From Lethocerus indicus (taxonomy: Eukaryota > Arthropoda > Insecta > Hemiptera > Belostomatidae): a DNA stretch of 64,000 nt. The translations under genes and the position numbers were made by a program. How positions within the stretch are numbered: the stretch's first letter is position 1; every line of letters starts with the position of its first letter. This document shows positions 48,561 to 60,118 of this stretch, piece after piece. Location: the NCBI GenBank assembly GCA_019843655.1, contig JACDQD010000006.1:28228246-28292245 (forward strand). The letters run 5' to 3'. Under the pieces are notes generated by a model. That model saw nothing but the letters and a program-made list of their open reading frames with translations, ran no database searches and was not told the origin of the DNA.

Positions 48561-49969
48561 TATATATACCATTTAATGTTTAGGAATGTTACGGCTACTT
48601 AAAGAAATATATATATGTGAACCGCCCTATTGGGCAAGGAGAACATAATTGTCGATAAATTCACTCGCCCGTGGAGAATATGCAGCCTCTGTGTTCGATA
48701 CAAGTGTTGGGCTTCGGTGCATCAACACAACTCTTAATTGGGTCGCGATTCGCCTGAAACGATATTGGAGAGTAGTTTACGGCCCTACGGTCGGGCGCGG
48801 AGAAAGTAGTTTAACATCGCGTATCTCCGACGGGCATAAATTAGACGTTTCAGTGGAAGATGGAACGGGGCCGCGGCGGCCCGTTTAACGATGGGGAAAC
48901 TGGGCGATATTGAAATTATAACCAGGTTTTGAACGAAACTCCGAGCGTTCGGTTCCGAAACGCGGTTTTTAAGGCATTTTTTTTTTTACAGCAGAAAGTT
49001 GGCACGTTACAGAGTCACGCCCGATCCCTGTAACGGTAACTCTCGGGGTTTACAACGGCACGATGGGGGGGGGGTCTCCTTACGTGCCAACGAACGAACA
49101 AAATATTACACCAACATTATCATATCCAAAAAACACATTTAATCATTTAGAATACGTAATTGTGAGTATTATTTATAATACGTAGTTTAGAACTGAAAAT
49201 TATTTAAAATTCCCGAATAATCTTCAGCAACCGCCGAATGAATTTTCTCTCCGCTATTAAACATCAGGAACTGTTCCCAGTTTGCTAATTAATGGGACTT
49301 AGACTCAAGTGAAGTGTAGACACTATACAACGTACGTATTGACTTAGAGCAATTAAAATGTATTATGAAATTTTCATTCCTCGGCCTCGGCTCTATTTCA
49401 TATAGTGAGTGAGACGGACTTGGAGATTTCAACGTCTGCGCCAGTAGGCAACATTATTATAACAATCATATATATCCGTAATGCTAATTGAAAAACTACT
49501 TTTATCGCAGGTATTTCACAATTTGATTTACTTTACAAACCAATTTTGCGGTACTCTGCGGTTGGAACCGAGTCCCAATATGATGATAATTTACTTCATC
49601 ATAGAAACGGCTGAAAAGCAAAAGATTGGATTCATAGGGTTAAAACCCCTATGAAAATATCCGGGGGGGGGATTATTGCCCCCGTTATTGTTCCATTGAA
49701 TTCAAATTATAAAAAAAGAACAGGAAAAGATAATTTTAATGAAACTAAGAGAACGGTTTCCAGAATGATATATTAGTAATCCTCGTTAACTATTCGACTA
49801 TTTCTGAAGCAACAGAGTCAGGATGGATACGGTTTTATGGCGAACCCCCAAACCAGAACCTCTTTTCCCGGATTAAGAGTTTCTTACTTTGACTTTATGT
49901 AGTACAGTGTTGGAAGTGTAGCGTATTGTGTTGGCATAGGACGTTGGCCCCGACCTGAGGAGAGTCCCG

Positions 49970-50020
49970 TCTCCTCCTCCTTCTCCTCCTCCTCCTCCTC
50001 CTCCTCCTCCTCCTCCTCCA
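49970..50020. repeat. TCC microsatellite
   Basis: About 15 TCC units with one TTC interruption. The minus-strand poly-Glu ORF across it is not supported as coding. Confidence 0.85.
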
Positions 50021-50598
50021 CCATTGTTGACTCCCAAATTATAAGCCTAACGACTATAAATGTAGGTCGCGGCACCTCCATTTTACACGGGGTTTCGTGT
50101 ATAAATAAATTAATAAACTCGAAACAACGGGAATCGACCGAGTGATAGACATTCCTTTTCGCAGTAACAACAGCTTTACGAGGCGCCGAGGGCTAAATAG
50201 TCAATAATACGTTAATTCACAAAACCGTGTACAGAAACGACGAGATTAAGTGACGATTATATCAGCTGCTACAAGAGAGCGATTTTACGCTGAGCGTTAT
50301 AAGAAGATTTGCGAGTGGAACATTTCCGTCGAGGTAACATTCGCGACGCGGGAAACCGTGACAATTTACCTTATCAGAATCGATTAAACCTTATCAAAAC
50401 GAAGTACTTTTTTCCAACGCGCGTTATCTATCAGTCGGTTAAAGTTATTTTAACCTATCTAGAGCGTTTAATAAATTACCGCCGCCGAACATGTTTTCAG
50501 ATACGAAAAATATGGAGTCTAAGTAAAACTAAATAGGATATTCCCGTGTCGGCCAACATAGCCGGCGGAGTAAAACGAAATATATGAATAAATCTTAC

Positions 50599-53500
50599 CG
50601 ATAGTGTGAGAAATGTTAGCGGAAGGAGATGGTGTGGCTCGACGTCTCTGCTCGCGCCTGGGTGGGAGGGCGCCGGCTCCGGTGCCCCTGTAGCCCGGGG
50701 GGCGGTAGCGGGCCGACTTGACGTTCTGGACACTGTGCGCCTTGTACATGGTGGGGGCCGGGGGGCCGGGGCAGGTGGGCAGCCGCGGCAGCGAGTTGGT
50801 CGCCGCCCCCGAACAGCCCTGCAGCCGGGGCAGCGTGGCCCGACCGCCGCCACCGCCCCCGCCCCCGCCTCCTCCACCGCCCCCGCCTCCTCCTCCGCCG
50901 CCCCCGCCGCCTTCCTCCTCCTCTTCGCTGTCGTCGTCCCCGTCCGCCGAGCCGCCCGACTCCGAGCTGCGCCGCCTCCTCTGTGCCCGCTGCTGGGCCC
51001 ATATCTTGTCCTCGACGCTGCCCCCTATGCTGCCGCAGCTGCGCACCCTGTCCAGCTGCTCCCGGCTGCAGCTCTTGAACATCAGGTCTCCGGCCGAACG
51101 CCTCTTGGCGGCCAGGGCCAGCGCCGAGGCGGACACCGAGCCCTCGCCGGCCGATGCCAGCCGCGTCCTCGAGTCTGTCGAGGCCATCAGCGCCGATTCG
51201 AAACTTCCCCTCCAGCTGAACCTCTCGTTGTCGCTCGTCTCCTGTTTGTTCTCTTCCAATAAGGGATCGTGCGATTTCGATCTCGGAAGAGGGCTGTAGT
51301 CCTCCATCGAGTCTTCCTCCTCTTCCGTGGTGGAAGTGGCGGAGAGCTTCGACTGGAGTCTCCTGTGATGTTTGCCCGTTCGCGGGCTGGTCCCGTCGCC
51401 GCTGGATACTTCGTGCATCAGCGCCACCAGCCTGGTCCCGATGTGCTGCATCACCTTTTCTATCAACGGCGGTGAATTTTGGGGCACCGAAGGATTGACG
51501 ATCGGAGCTTCTATTTTACTGAAAGAGGCGACGATTCGGTGATAGACCGAATCCTTAGCCGAGTTATCCGTACCGTTCCTGAGCAGGGGGTCGTCCGTCG
51601 TGTCGGAACTTTCAAAGTTATTGATGATCTGTCTACAACTGGCCGATATTTCCTCTTGCAAGGCCGTCTTTTTATTGCCACCCTCCAGATCGGAACTCGT
51701 GTAGTCGGAAGAGTCGTACGAATCGCTCCAAGTATCTTCGCTACTGAGGTACTCCACGATTTCTTTAACCTGTTCGTCTTTGAGACCGGGGACCGTTTTC
51801 ATCAGTCTGGTCAATTCCGATTCGAAATACAAGAGCTGCGGCGGTTTAGTTTTCGGCTTCACGTTCGGACTAGCTCCTTTCGCTTGAGACCCCACCATAG
51901 TTTTGAAAAAAGCTCTCATTTTCGACATCATTAAATTCGTCTCTTCGTCGGAACTCCAATTGTTGAAACTATCTTTTCTGGTTAAGGCGGCCGTGGGCGG
52001 CGAACTAATAGTTACTTCGGGGACAATTTTTTCGGGTTGCACTTTCGAGGAAATCGTAGACGAATTGTCCTCGTCATTTTTGCCAGAATCGGTTCCGGGC
52101 GAATCCCTCGATTCTTTCAGTAAGTCGTCACAGCTACCCATGAACCCGCTATCTCTACTCTGCTGTTTATTTCTTGCACTACTCAAGTCGGTAGAATTAA
52201 GGAATTCCGGTTGCGGCGTTTTCTTTCCCTCGTCCGAATTTAAGTCTTCTTTACTACCGGTGGCGCAGTCTTCGGGAGTCTCTAACAGTTCTATCGACGG
52301 AGCGGAAGAGACGGATCTTTTTCTTCTTAGTTCTTTTGACGGTATCGAATTGGCCGTCATTTTTCTCGAAAGAATTACTCTGATCGTCGTGCGAGTCGGT
52401 CTCCGTGCTCGAACCTTCGGATTCTAATTGAATTTCGACTTGTTGATCGGATTCCGCTAAATTGTCTAGCGAACTGGAATGTTGCCTGGCAGTTCCCCTC
52501 GCTCTGACCAGTCGCTTTCTTCTCTGCTCAGGACTAGGTTTCCCTTCACTGTCACTTCCTACACTACCGTCCGAATCTCTCCTAGGAAAATCTTTAAATC
52601 CGTTAAGGAAGTATTTCTCTAGCCTCGAAGAGGCCAACTCGGCCGGATCCCCGTTATTATCCGAATTCTGTTCGGTTCCACCGACGGATTCTAAGCCTTC
52701 GCTAAATATAGAACTTGTCTCGGACAGAGTGTCGAGCTCGCGATCGTCGTCGCCCGGAAATTCGCCCAGACTGAAGACAAAATATTTTTCCAATTCCGTG
52801 GGGCGCGTTTTTTCTATTTCCACTTCACTCTCCTCACAACTCTCTTCGACGATTGTATGAAGGGTGAAATCGATGGCCGACCGGTGATAGCCTCGCAGCT
52901 CCTCTTCCCTGTCCGGGAAGGACTCCTCTTCGGAGGACTCCTCGGTGGTGGTGGCCATTTCATCCCTGTCGAGTTCTTCGACCCAGGAGTCGTCGTCTGC
53001 CAGCCCCTCCTCGAGACAGACGGCCGACAGGGTGTTGGCTCCCGTGACGACGGTCACCTCGTCCTTGACGGTGTTAGTGTCGTGGGTGTTGGGGGGAGGG
53101 GCGGCGGCGGCGGGGTGGTCGGTCCGGGGAGGGCGGGAGCCCCTTGTTGCTCTTGTGTTATCATCACAAGACTGGTATAGCGACCCGTCTCCTTACAGCT
53201 TTCACCCAGCACTGTTCCACTAACTGCACTACACGGCCGGACCTGACCCGCTTCTGTAGTTCTGCCGCACTCGAGCGAATCCTCCAGCGGCATTTCCATG
53301 CTCTCCGTACCGGAAAACTCGTCCGAAGTATTACTCCGCGACTCCGGCCCTCCTCCTTCCGACTCTATATTTTTCCGCATTTTCTCGATATTTTCCTCCA
53401 TCTGCGCGATGTACTTTTCGGCCTCCAAAAATTCCGACATTATTTGCAATATTTCTACGTGCGAAAAAGTAATAATGCTTTCTATCGCCTCACTGCACGA

Positions 53501-54838
53501 AATCTCGCCACCGACTGCGGCAATATCGTCGGCAATCCCGTTATCTACCCGTGACCGCGATAAAGGTTCGGATGTAAATGATAAACGAGGTGTCGCCTCT
53601 TCTTTCGCGTTATCTCTCACCAGTTCTACCTCGGGTCGTGTGCCCGCCGGTTGTGAACACTTCGTGGGATCCTTCCCGCCCGTCGATTCGAAGGCGACGA
53701 GGGTGGAAACGGTTTCGATATTCGCGCTCTCGGAATCGAGGCCCTTCTGTTCCCTTTCTATTTTACGATTTATAACCCGTCCGGTCCCGTCCTCACTCGA
53801 TTTTTCTACGACCGATTCACCGTCGATCACTTCTCCCCTATTTGCTACCTCTCGGGTATTAACGACGCCCGTATGGGATAACAAAAGGACGCCGCCACGC
53901 TCCGTATTTATTGCCGATTTTTTAGACGTTTCTGACGCAACAATTCCAATTTTTTCTCTCTCACTGACACTGTCCGAGCGACTGACACTCGTCAGTATAA
54001 CTTCGGAACTGTCCTCCGATTCGAGATCCAACGAAGGCAGATCGGCGGTTAAAGAAATTTTCTTCAAAGTGCTACGTTTCTCGCCGTCCGATTCCTGATC
54101 CTCTTTGTCCGATTCGGAATGATTGACAACGAACGTTCTCGAAAATTTGGGGCTTTTCTCTCCGTCGGTCGAATCTTCGTCCGAAGAATCCGAAGAAGAG
54201 GTGAGAGACCGGGGGGGTGTCGCCGCTAAACTGAAACCTCCCGACGACTCTTCTTCGCTGCTATCCTGGGCCAATTTATAAATACGGATAGACGGTACGC
54301 GAGGATTCCCTTCGTCTTCTGAGGAGGTAGACGAAACCGACTGATCATCACGAATTTCGGTGAAATCTTTCAACCTGTCTTCGGTCACGCGCAGAATTTC
54401 TTCGGGCCTGTTTATGACGGCGCGATCGGTCGTGTCCAACGCTTTGTACAACTTTAACACTACACCATCCTCTTCGGGCTCACTCTTATCACTCACTATC
54501 ACAGAAGATACGGCTCTGTTGCACAACAACTCGTCGACCGGCAATATTTCACTATCTGGTACGCCGAAGCGAGGGCCGTTGAATTGTATACTCTGTCCGG
54601 TTGTCATTGCTCCATTCTTGAGTTCGATATTTTTAAACGGGTAGAGGGATATAGTCTGCAGGTTCGGGTTCCAGGGCACGGGTACGAAAAAGGGCACTGG
54701 CACGGGCACGGGCACCGGTATCGGGACATGGAGGGGAAAAGAACACGACGCGCAATGGACAGGCTCGGCTGGGCAACTGTCCGCTGGGGGGCGATCAGCC
54801 GCGACCGTGCTGCCCCCTACCGCCCGCCCCTGTCCCTC

Positions 54839-54869
<31 letters not shown>

Positions 54870-55218
54870 CCCTGCCCCTGCCCCACCTTCACCGGCCCTT
54901 CTTCCGCCAACTTCGAGTTGATCCACGGCCATTCCTTCTTCTCCGGCTTCAGCGGATAACAGTACTCGAAATAGTCCCAGTCGCAGTCGTCCAAATTAGA
55001 CGACGGTCTCAGACTCGACGTCGTCGACGAGGCGTCGTCCGAGTGAAGTTCTTCGCGCGACGAAGAGTCCGAACTGATGAAGACCAATTTGTAATCGTCC
55101 GATTCGGGCAGCAACGATTTGGTCGACTCCAGAAATGGGTGGAGGCCGTCGTAGTGGTGGTCATCGTGGGGTTGCGAAGTCCCGTGCAAATGTCTTCTGC
55201 TCCTCGGCGGCGTCACAC
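50599..55218 (-). CDS. btsz: btsz giant central exon, low-complexity acidic/Ser-rich region, with two frame breaks
   Basis: A 4,620-nt exon. It starts after AACAAG, the only acceptor found in phase with the upstream exon, and ends at a GTAAGA donor. It is read in three ORF pieces (to about 53,054; 53,057-52,254; from 52,360 on). Adding one C in the run at 53091-53096 and removing one A (plus-strand T) at 52318-52322 restores a single frame, and the exon length is then compatible with both neighbours. Visible along the protein: SDSSSREELHSDDASSTTSS, Gly-Gln dipeptide repeats (about 54830-54885), Pro-Val repeats (about 54680-54740), many Ser/Asp/Glu clusters, two LEKYF...FP motifs (about 52780 and 52620), a hydrophobic block LLYFESELTRLMKTVPGLKD (about 51690-51838) and a Gly tract of about 24 (about 50850-50915). 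It is probably disordered. In Drosophila the Moesin-binding region lies in this central part. A Met at 55277-55279 could start an isoform lacking the Rab-binding domain. Confidence 0.88.
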
Positions 55219-57811
55219 CTTGTTCCCAAAAACAGACAAAATAATTCCCACCGCGGGACATATCCGGGTAGCCATCCACCTCCTGTTATCCCGCTCGTCA
55301 TGCTTGGTTAGTGAATGGTGTCATTGTTGTACCAGTAGTTAAATTCCAGTCGCACAAAATCTACGTCTTTTTGTTCATACCATGCAAATATTCACGTACA
55401 ACTGGTCTTTATCTACAGATGTCCACCACCGTTTCTCATATCAAAGATCGATGACATTTCAAAATCGTGATTTTTACTCGCACAATTCACCCGCAAAATA
55501 TTTGCAGTAAACGATTTTATACAACTAACCGATTAATATACAGAAAAGCGGATAAGTTAATGAAGCGCTAAATCAACTGAAATAATGTTAACTTGCCGGT
55601 TATAGATACCATAAGGAAGGATATGTGAAGCCTATACCAGTATTAGAAATAATGGAGGGTCGTGGGGGGGGGTGGGGGGTGGGTTTCCATTACCTTAATA
55701 ATGGGAGTGCTTTTTATCACAATTCCGGGACACGCCCCGAGCTATACACAAAACACTTGAATAATTATGATTTAGAGATTTTCCAGAAGTTTAATTCCTA
55801 ATGCCATTTAAAAATGCTAGGGTTCACTGGTCAGAGGGGGGGGGGAAAGGCGACAATTACGTCACTGAAGACCTTTTTCATGGAGGTCATTTGCTATGAA
55901 ACAGCAAAGTCTAGTTCTGCATTTAATACTCAATTTATATATATTTGATTCTAATATTATAGCATATACTAACAGAATAATTGTTCAAAAGTGCTTAATA
56001 TATTTGTATATTCCATCTATTTACGGTGAAATAACCTGAACCTGGGACAAGTATATAGCAAACTGTGATAGTTGAGAATTGTGAGTCAAAAAAAGTTCTT
56101 TTCATAACACAAAGAACATACTATGTACATTACCATTCTAATTTTTTTTTAATGGCTCAAAATAATTTAGCAGATATAATATCCGTTAATACACATTTAA
56201 CAACAATTAAAATTATGATATTTCATGCATATTCGATATTTGATTTGATTGATACACATATAAGATATTTGATACATAACTTCCAAAGGCGATACTTTTA
56301 ACTACTGCATGAGAAAGAAGTAAGAAATAATAATTGTAAATAATTATTCTCATTTATTTAACTGGATATAAAATTTATTAACAAATATAATATAAAAATT
56401 GATTTATCAATGGAACTTTAATATTAATTTTTAGGGAAAAATGCATTTTATGGTAGATATATATTGAAGCTATAATCATATAGTTATTTGCACTAGGTGA
56501 ATTGAATTAATATGAAGAAAGTGTATTAATATTGTGGACATTTAAGATTTCCTTTATGCAAAAACTAAAGAGGGAAATAATTAATCTCATGGGATGACTA
56601 AAATGGGTAATAAAAATGTTCAGTTAATTTTTAAAGAGAACTGTAATTTTTAAGAATTTATATTTTGCAGAATTTTATTTTTTTAATATTTATCCAGCTT
56701 TGATTGTTAGACCATAGAAAATGTTGGGTCTGAAAAATAAGTTCCTATATATCTGAATTTGAAAGAAATTTAGAGATTTTTCGGCCATTAACTATTATAT
56801 ATTAAAAATATATGAATACCTTGGTGTAATATTTAAATTTGTTTGATCTATTGCTTATATTGTGCAGTTACTGAAAGTAACTTGTTAATCTGGTTAACTC
56901 ACTCATAAGGGGTTCATATTGAAATAAATTAAATAAATAATTTATTTATAATAGTAATAATAATTTGTCATAATAATTAGTAAGATTAGTAAGTAGATTA
57001 GTAGTAAGATGAAGGGTTTCTAAGTGGAATAGGAATGATTTGTTACAAATACTATATAACATTAAAAGTGCAAAACTAAGGCAATTGACTAAGAAGGATA
57101 TTTACCAAATTCCAGAGAAACAATTCAGAAATTACCCAATAAGCCAAGGACCCAAAACATTCCTCATGTAAGACAGTACCATGAAAAATTCTATTGGGTT
57201 TGATAAAGCAATTAATATCACAACAACGCCACACAAAAGGATATTAATTAATGGTTTTCGTCTTAAGTTTTACATGCATGCACATACACACACAATAAGA
57301 TATATATTTATTTATTTATATATATAAAACCAATCCAAAAGAATGTAAGTAACGGTAATCAATGTATTTTTTAATTGCAGGTTTTTAAATTTAGAAGTAA
57401 TTTAACATTTAAGTAAAAATATTATGTTGATACTTCTAATAATCAAATTTTAGATAATTAAAGGTGGCTGTTACTCTTTCAAACGTACTTTACAAAGATA
57501 AAACTAATAAAATATATTAAAAAAAAAATAATCTACAGGATATTTCCCATTACACTATAAATAAATTGCTATATTTATAATAAACTCTAGACTACTGGAA
57601 TAAATAAAGAAGAAAATAGACGGGTAATTATTAAAAGAATTTAATTTGTTAAATATTAGAAAAAATGAATAACGATTGTATTTAATAATAAATATTTAAT
57701 ATAATTGTAATAAGAATTTAATTCATAGATTTATGCTCTCATATATATATAAATAAATAAGTGTATTAGTAAGCGATATTTTTTTTTTATATAATAAAAA
57801 AATGTACTCAC
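55219..57811. other. AT-rich btsz intron
   Basis: Starts (minus strand) at GTGAGT and is very AT-rich with few CG dinucleotides from about 55900 to 57800. The only structured element is a G-rich tract at 55657-55683. No genes or recognisable transposons seen. Confidence 0.65.
55657..55683 (+). other. G-quadruplex-type motif
   Basis: G3, G9, G6 and G3 runs with short T or TCGT spacers within 27 nt; strong quadruplex pattern inside otherwise AT-rich intron. Confidence 0.55.
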
Positions 57812-58237
57812 CTGGCGGTAAATTTCTGGCATCGACCCTCCTATCCCGTAGGACAACTCTTCTGAATATTGCTCCGGTGAGAGGCTCGACGATGTCGCGC
57901 AGACCTCGCTTATCGACGACCGGCGAACTCTCGACACTCGACACTTCACTGGTTCCGGCGAACTCCAGGTCGGACGCGGCGCTATCTGTCCCCGCCGTTT
58001 TAGTCTCATTGTCGGAATTGTTCTTCGCCGAATTGTCCGCCGCACAGCAACCGTCGACGGCCGGTTCTACTTTGCAATTGTCGCCGCCGTTATGCTCTTC
58101 GATATTCTTATCGATCGAAGCCGATTGGGCGAATAGCGCAGAAGGCAGAAAATCGCAGTCCTGATGCCTCGGCATGCTGTTGTACGCGCGCATTTCCGGA
58201 GATCCGCGCAAATATGACCAAGGCGACGGCGACGTAT
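57812..58237 (-). CDS. btsz: btsz exon: acidic, Ser/Asn-rich linker
   Basis: A 426-nt exon (141 codons plus split codons) from a TTACAG acceptor to a GTGAGT donor. It begins DTSPSPWSYLRGSPEMRAYN and continues through a polar stretch with many Asp, Asn, Ser and Glu residues, then RDIVEPLTGAIFRRVVLRDR close to the end. No folded domain is recognisable. The last segment is the most hydrophobic and may be a short binding motif. The minus-strand frame continues past the donor into intron, so the exon edge rests on the GTGAGT site and on phase agreement with the next exon. Confidence 0.82.
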
Positions 58238-58500
58238 CTGTAATAATCGCAGAAGATATTATTATTACGAATCAAAATAATTGAAGCATAATTTTAATTT
58301 ATAATGTAAGCATCTACTCGATTATGATTTTAAATAAATTTATTAGAATCACTTCTATAATCTAAATAGTCGGTAAAAAAACTAACAGAAAAATAATTTT
58401 TTTATAAAAATTTATTCGTTGACGCAAGCTTCAATACCAGAAAATGTCCATGAACGCTGTAAACTTCTTTTGATTGTCTCAGTCGCGTTGATGCCATTAC

Positions 58501-58565
58501 CTTTCCCCTTATTCGGACTGCATACAAATTCATTCATCCAATCTCCAGTCGCAGCTCTCAGCTCC
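58501..58565 (-). CDS. btsz: btsz exon: second half of the Slp homology domain
   Basis: A 65-nt exon between a TTGCAG acceptor and GTAATG donor. It encodes ELRAATGDWMNEFVCSPNKG plus one residue. Joined to the zinc-finger exon it gives CHKH-M-ELRAATGDWMNEF, matching the family pattern C-x2-C-x-K-x-x-E-L-x4-(S/T)-G-x-W that follows the last zinc ligand in Slp and rabphilin proteins. The aromatic GxW patch is the second Rab contact in solved Slp-Rab27 complexes. The donor phase (one base left) fits the next exon at 58237. Confidence 0.87.
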
Positions 58566-58962
58566 CTGCAATCCATATTTTGTATATGAGTGACAATTAA
58601 TTTATTAATTATCTCAAAAACATTAATAACCCTGCATTGATTAATAAATATGCAGTAATAAAAAAAAGTTTGAGACAATTATTTAATATAAAATAGTATG
58701 AAATATAAAAAAAATATTATGCCCCCCTATTATATTATGTTTCACTATTTTCATTTCATTACATTAATATATAAAATATATATAAACAATGACAAACATA
58801 TTTAAATTTTTATTAATGTCAATTCTTGTGACTTTGTATTTAAAAATGTTCGGAACACAGGAACTCACAGTTCTATTATTAAATGGAGAACTAAAACTAA
58901 TGGAGGATTTTCCATATTCATAGAAATATTAAGTAAATAAGAAAACTCTTATTTGAAATATA

Positions 58963-59176
58963 TTGGGTTGGCTAATAAGTAATGGCCGTTTTTTCAATTT
59001 GAATTAGCGTGAATAAAAAAAGTGTTTTGGCATATTGTTTTATTGTTATTCGAAAGAGCTTTCTTTTCTCTATAAGATAGTATATGAGATTTTTTTGTTG
59101 ACCTTAATTTTTTTTTTATTTTAAGATCATTGAAATGGAGTGCCAAGAAACGGCCGTTACTTATTAGCCAACCCAA
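58963..59176. mobile_element. Mariner MITE, mellifera-type ends
   Basis: 214 bp bounded by TTGGGTTGGCTAATAAGTAA and its inverted copy TTACTTATTAGCCAACCCAA, flanked on both sides by TA (58961-58962, 59177-59178). The ends resemble those of mellifera-subfamily mariner elements (TTGGGTTGGC-AACTAAGTAAT). The interior is AT-rich and non-coding. It sits in the intron that splits the Slp homology domain. Confidence 0.88.
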
Positions 59177-59822
59177 TATTTTATAAATGTAAATAAATAA
59201 ATTAACGACAGAAGGCGCTAATATTTAAATCGAACACTTAGGATCTATAAATACAATGATATGAAGACTAAAAAAACTGTATTAACTATTTTTTTCTTAA
59301 TAAATTAGTGCTGAATGGATAATCAGGGATCGTGTCCAAAGCTCATACACCGAAATATATCATTGTGTGTTTCTGTTTTTGACACAGGTGTATCATTTAA
59401 TTCTTCACTTTGTCGGACTTTATTCATTAATCATAAAATAAAATAAGACAATGTAACTGTAAACAGCAAATAATGTTCTGTAATTTACCTGTTTTTAATT
59501 ATCTTTATAAAAAACTTTCTTAGGTAAAAATCATGAATTTTAATTTTATTTTTACTGTCTTTTCATTGCATATTATTATTTCTCGTGATATATTATGAGT
59601 CAATGAGGTATGGAAATTGAATTGTTATTTTCTGCTATGAGAAATCATGATTATTTGGACATCATAGGCCTATGACAATCTTGAATAAATGAAATACTTA
59701 TATAATTGTCTCTTCAGTAATAATGGGATATTGGGCTAATGACCGGTCACAGTATATTTCATAGGCTGTAGAGTTAGAAATGTTTTGGTTCGGAGAGAGG
59801 AATTTCTGTCCGAGGTACCGAC

Positions 59823-60056
59823 ATGTGTTTGTGACAAAGTGTGCATAGCCATTGGGTCGGATTGGGCCTGCCGTATTCGCGGCAGGACTTGCAGACCCTC
59901 TGCCTGCAGGAGGGGCAGCAGGCGCCCCTGTTTATTATCCTGCCCAGCTCGCCCCTGCACCTCACGCAGCTCCTGCTGCCGCCACCACCGCCGGCACCGC
60001 TGCTAGAGCAAACCGCTCCCTTCCTCCTCAGCACCTGCAGTTCTCCCTTCAACCTC
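59823..60056 (-). CDS. btsz: btsz exon: FYVE-type zinc finger of the Slp homology domain
   Basis: 77 complete codons. The exon follows a long T-tract and TTTCAG acceptor and ends at a GTCGGT donor, leaving two bases that the next exon completes to Met. Visible zinc-ligand pairs are CVRC, CCPSC, CKSC and CTLC, with the WLCTLCHKH segment typical of the second half of the Slp/rabphilin finger. It starts inside the first Rab-binding helix (RLKGELQVLRRKG), so the upstream part of that helix lies on an exon beyond the right edge. A short Ser/Gly-rich insert precedes the first Cys pair. Role by family: the finger stabilises the two helices that bind GTP-loaded Rab27-type GTPases on secretory vesicles. 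Confidence 0.9.
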
Positions 60057-60118
60057 CTGAAACAAAAAAAAAAAATCAATTTATATAAACTTATTGGATA
60101 CATTTAAAGAACAAGAAA

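Larger units (their letters stand above)
16694..50598. other. 33.9 kb btsz intron, repeat-rich
   Basis: The donor GTAAGA at 50598 and acceptor CCCACAG at 16694 bound this intron; their exons match in phase (one base plus two). Outside the repeats listed separately I find no convincing coding exon or RNA gene. Many short ORFs here lack domains, have no splice context, or lie on foldback arms. Weak, highly diverged traces of the foldback core occur near 30950, 33935 and 46510. Stretches such as 25200-27800, 30000-33900 and 36100-37300 show no feature I can support. Confidence 0.7.
225..60056 (-). other. btsz: bitesize (synaptotagmin-like protein) gene span, ten coding exons, both gene ends outside window
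   Basis: Ten minus-strand exons join with consistent splice phase: 60056-59823, 58565-58501, 58237-57812, 55218-50599, 16693-16605, 15706-15522, 14048-13946, 13554-13393, 13282-13101 and 433-225, giving about 2,090 residues. The domain order is Slp homology domain with zinc finger, long disordered region, C2A, C2B, which defines the synaptotagmin-like (Slp/granuphilin) family; the huge middle exon is as expected for insect Bitesize. Family knowledge: Slp proteins bind GTP-Rab27 or related Rabs through the N-terminal domain and membrane phosphoinositides through the C2 domains, and Drosophila Bitesize also recruits Moesin to apical membrane. The exon for the first Rab-binding helix and the start codon are not in the window, nor is the exon with the C2B C terminus and stop. 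Two introns are very large (12.7 and 33.9 kb) and loaded with repeats. Confidence 0.88.

Noticed and set aside
49884..50081. Minus-strand ORF with poly-Glu as a btsz exon
   Set aside because: It is read from a TCC microsatellite and lacks convincing splice sites in phase.
50606..51299. Plus-strand ORFs (Pro/Ala/Arg-rich, up to 218 residues) opposite the large exon
   Set aside because: Antisense shadows of the biased btsz coding sequence.
54584..55342. 252-residue plus-strand ORF
   Set aside because: Antisense to the Gly-Gln and Pro-Val coding repeats of btsz; no independent support.
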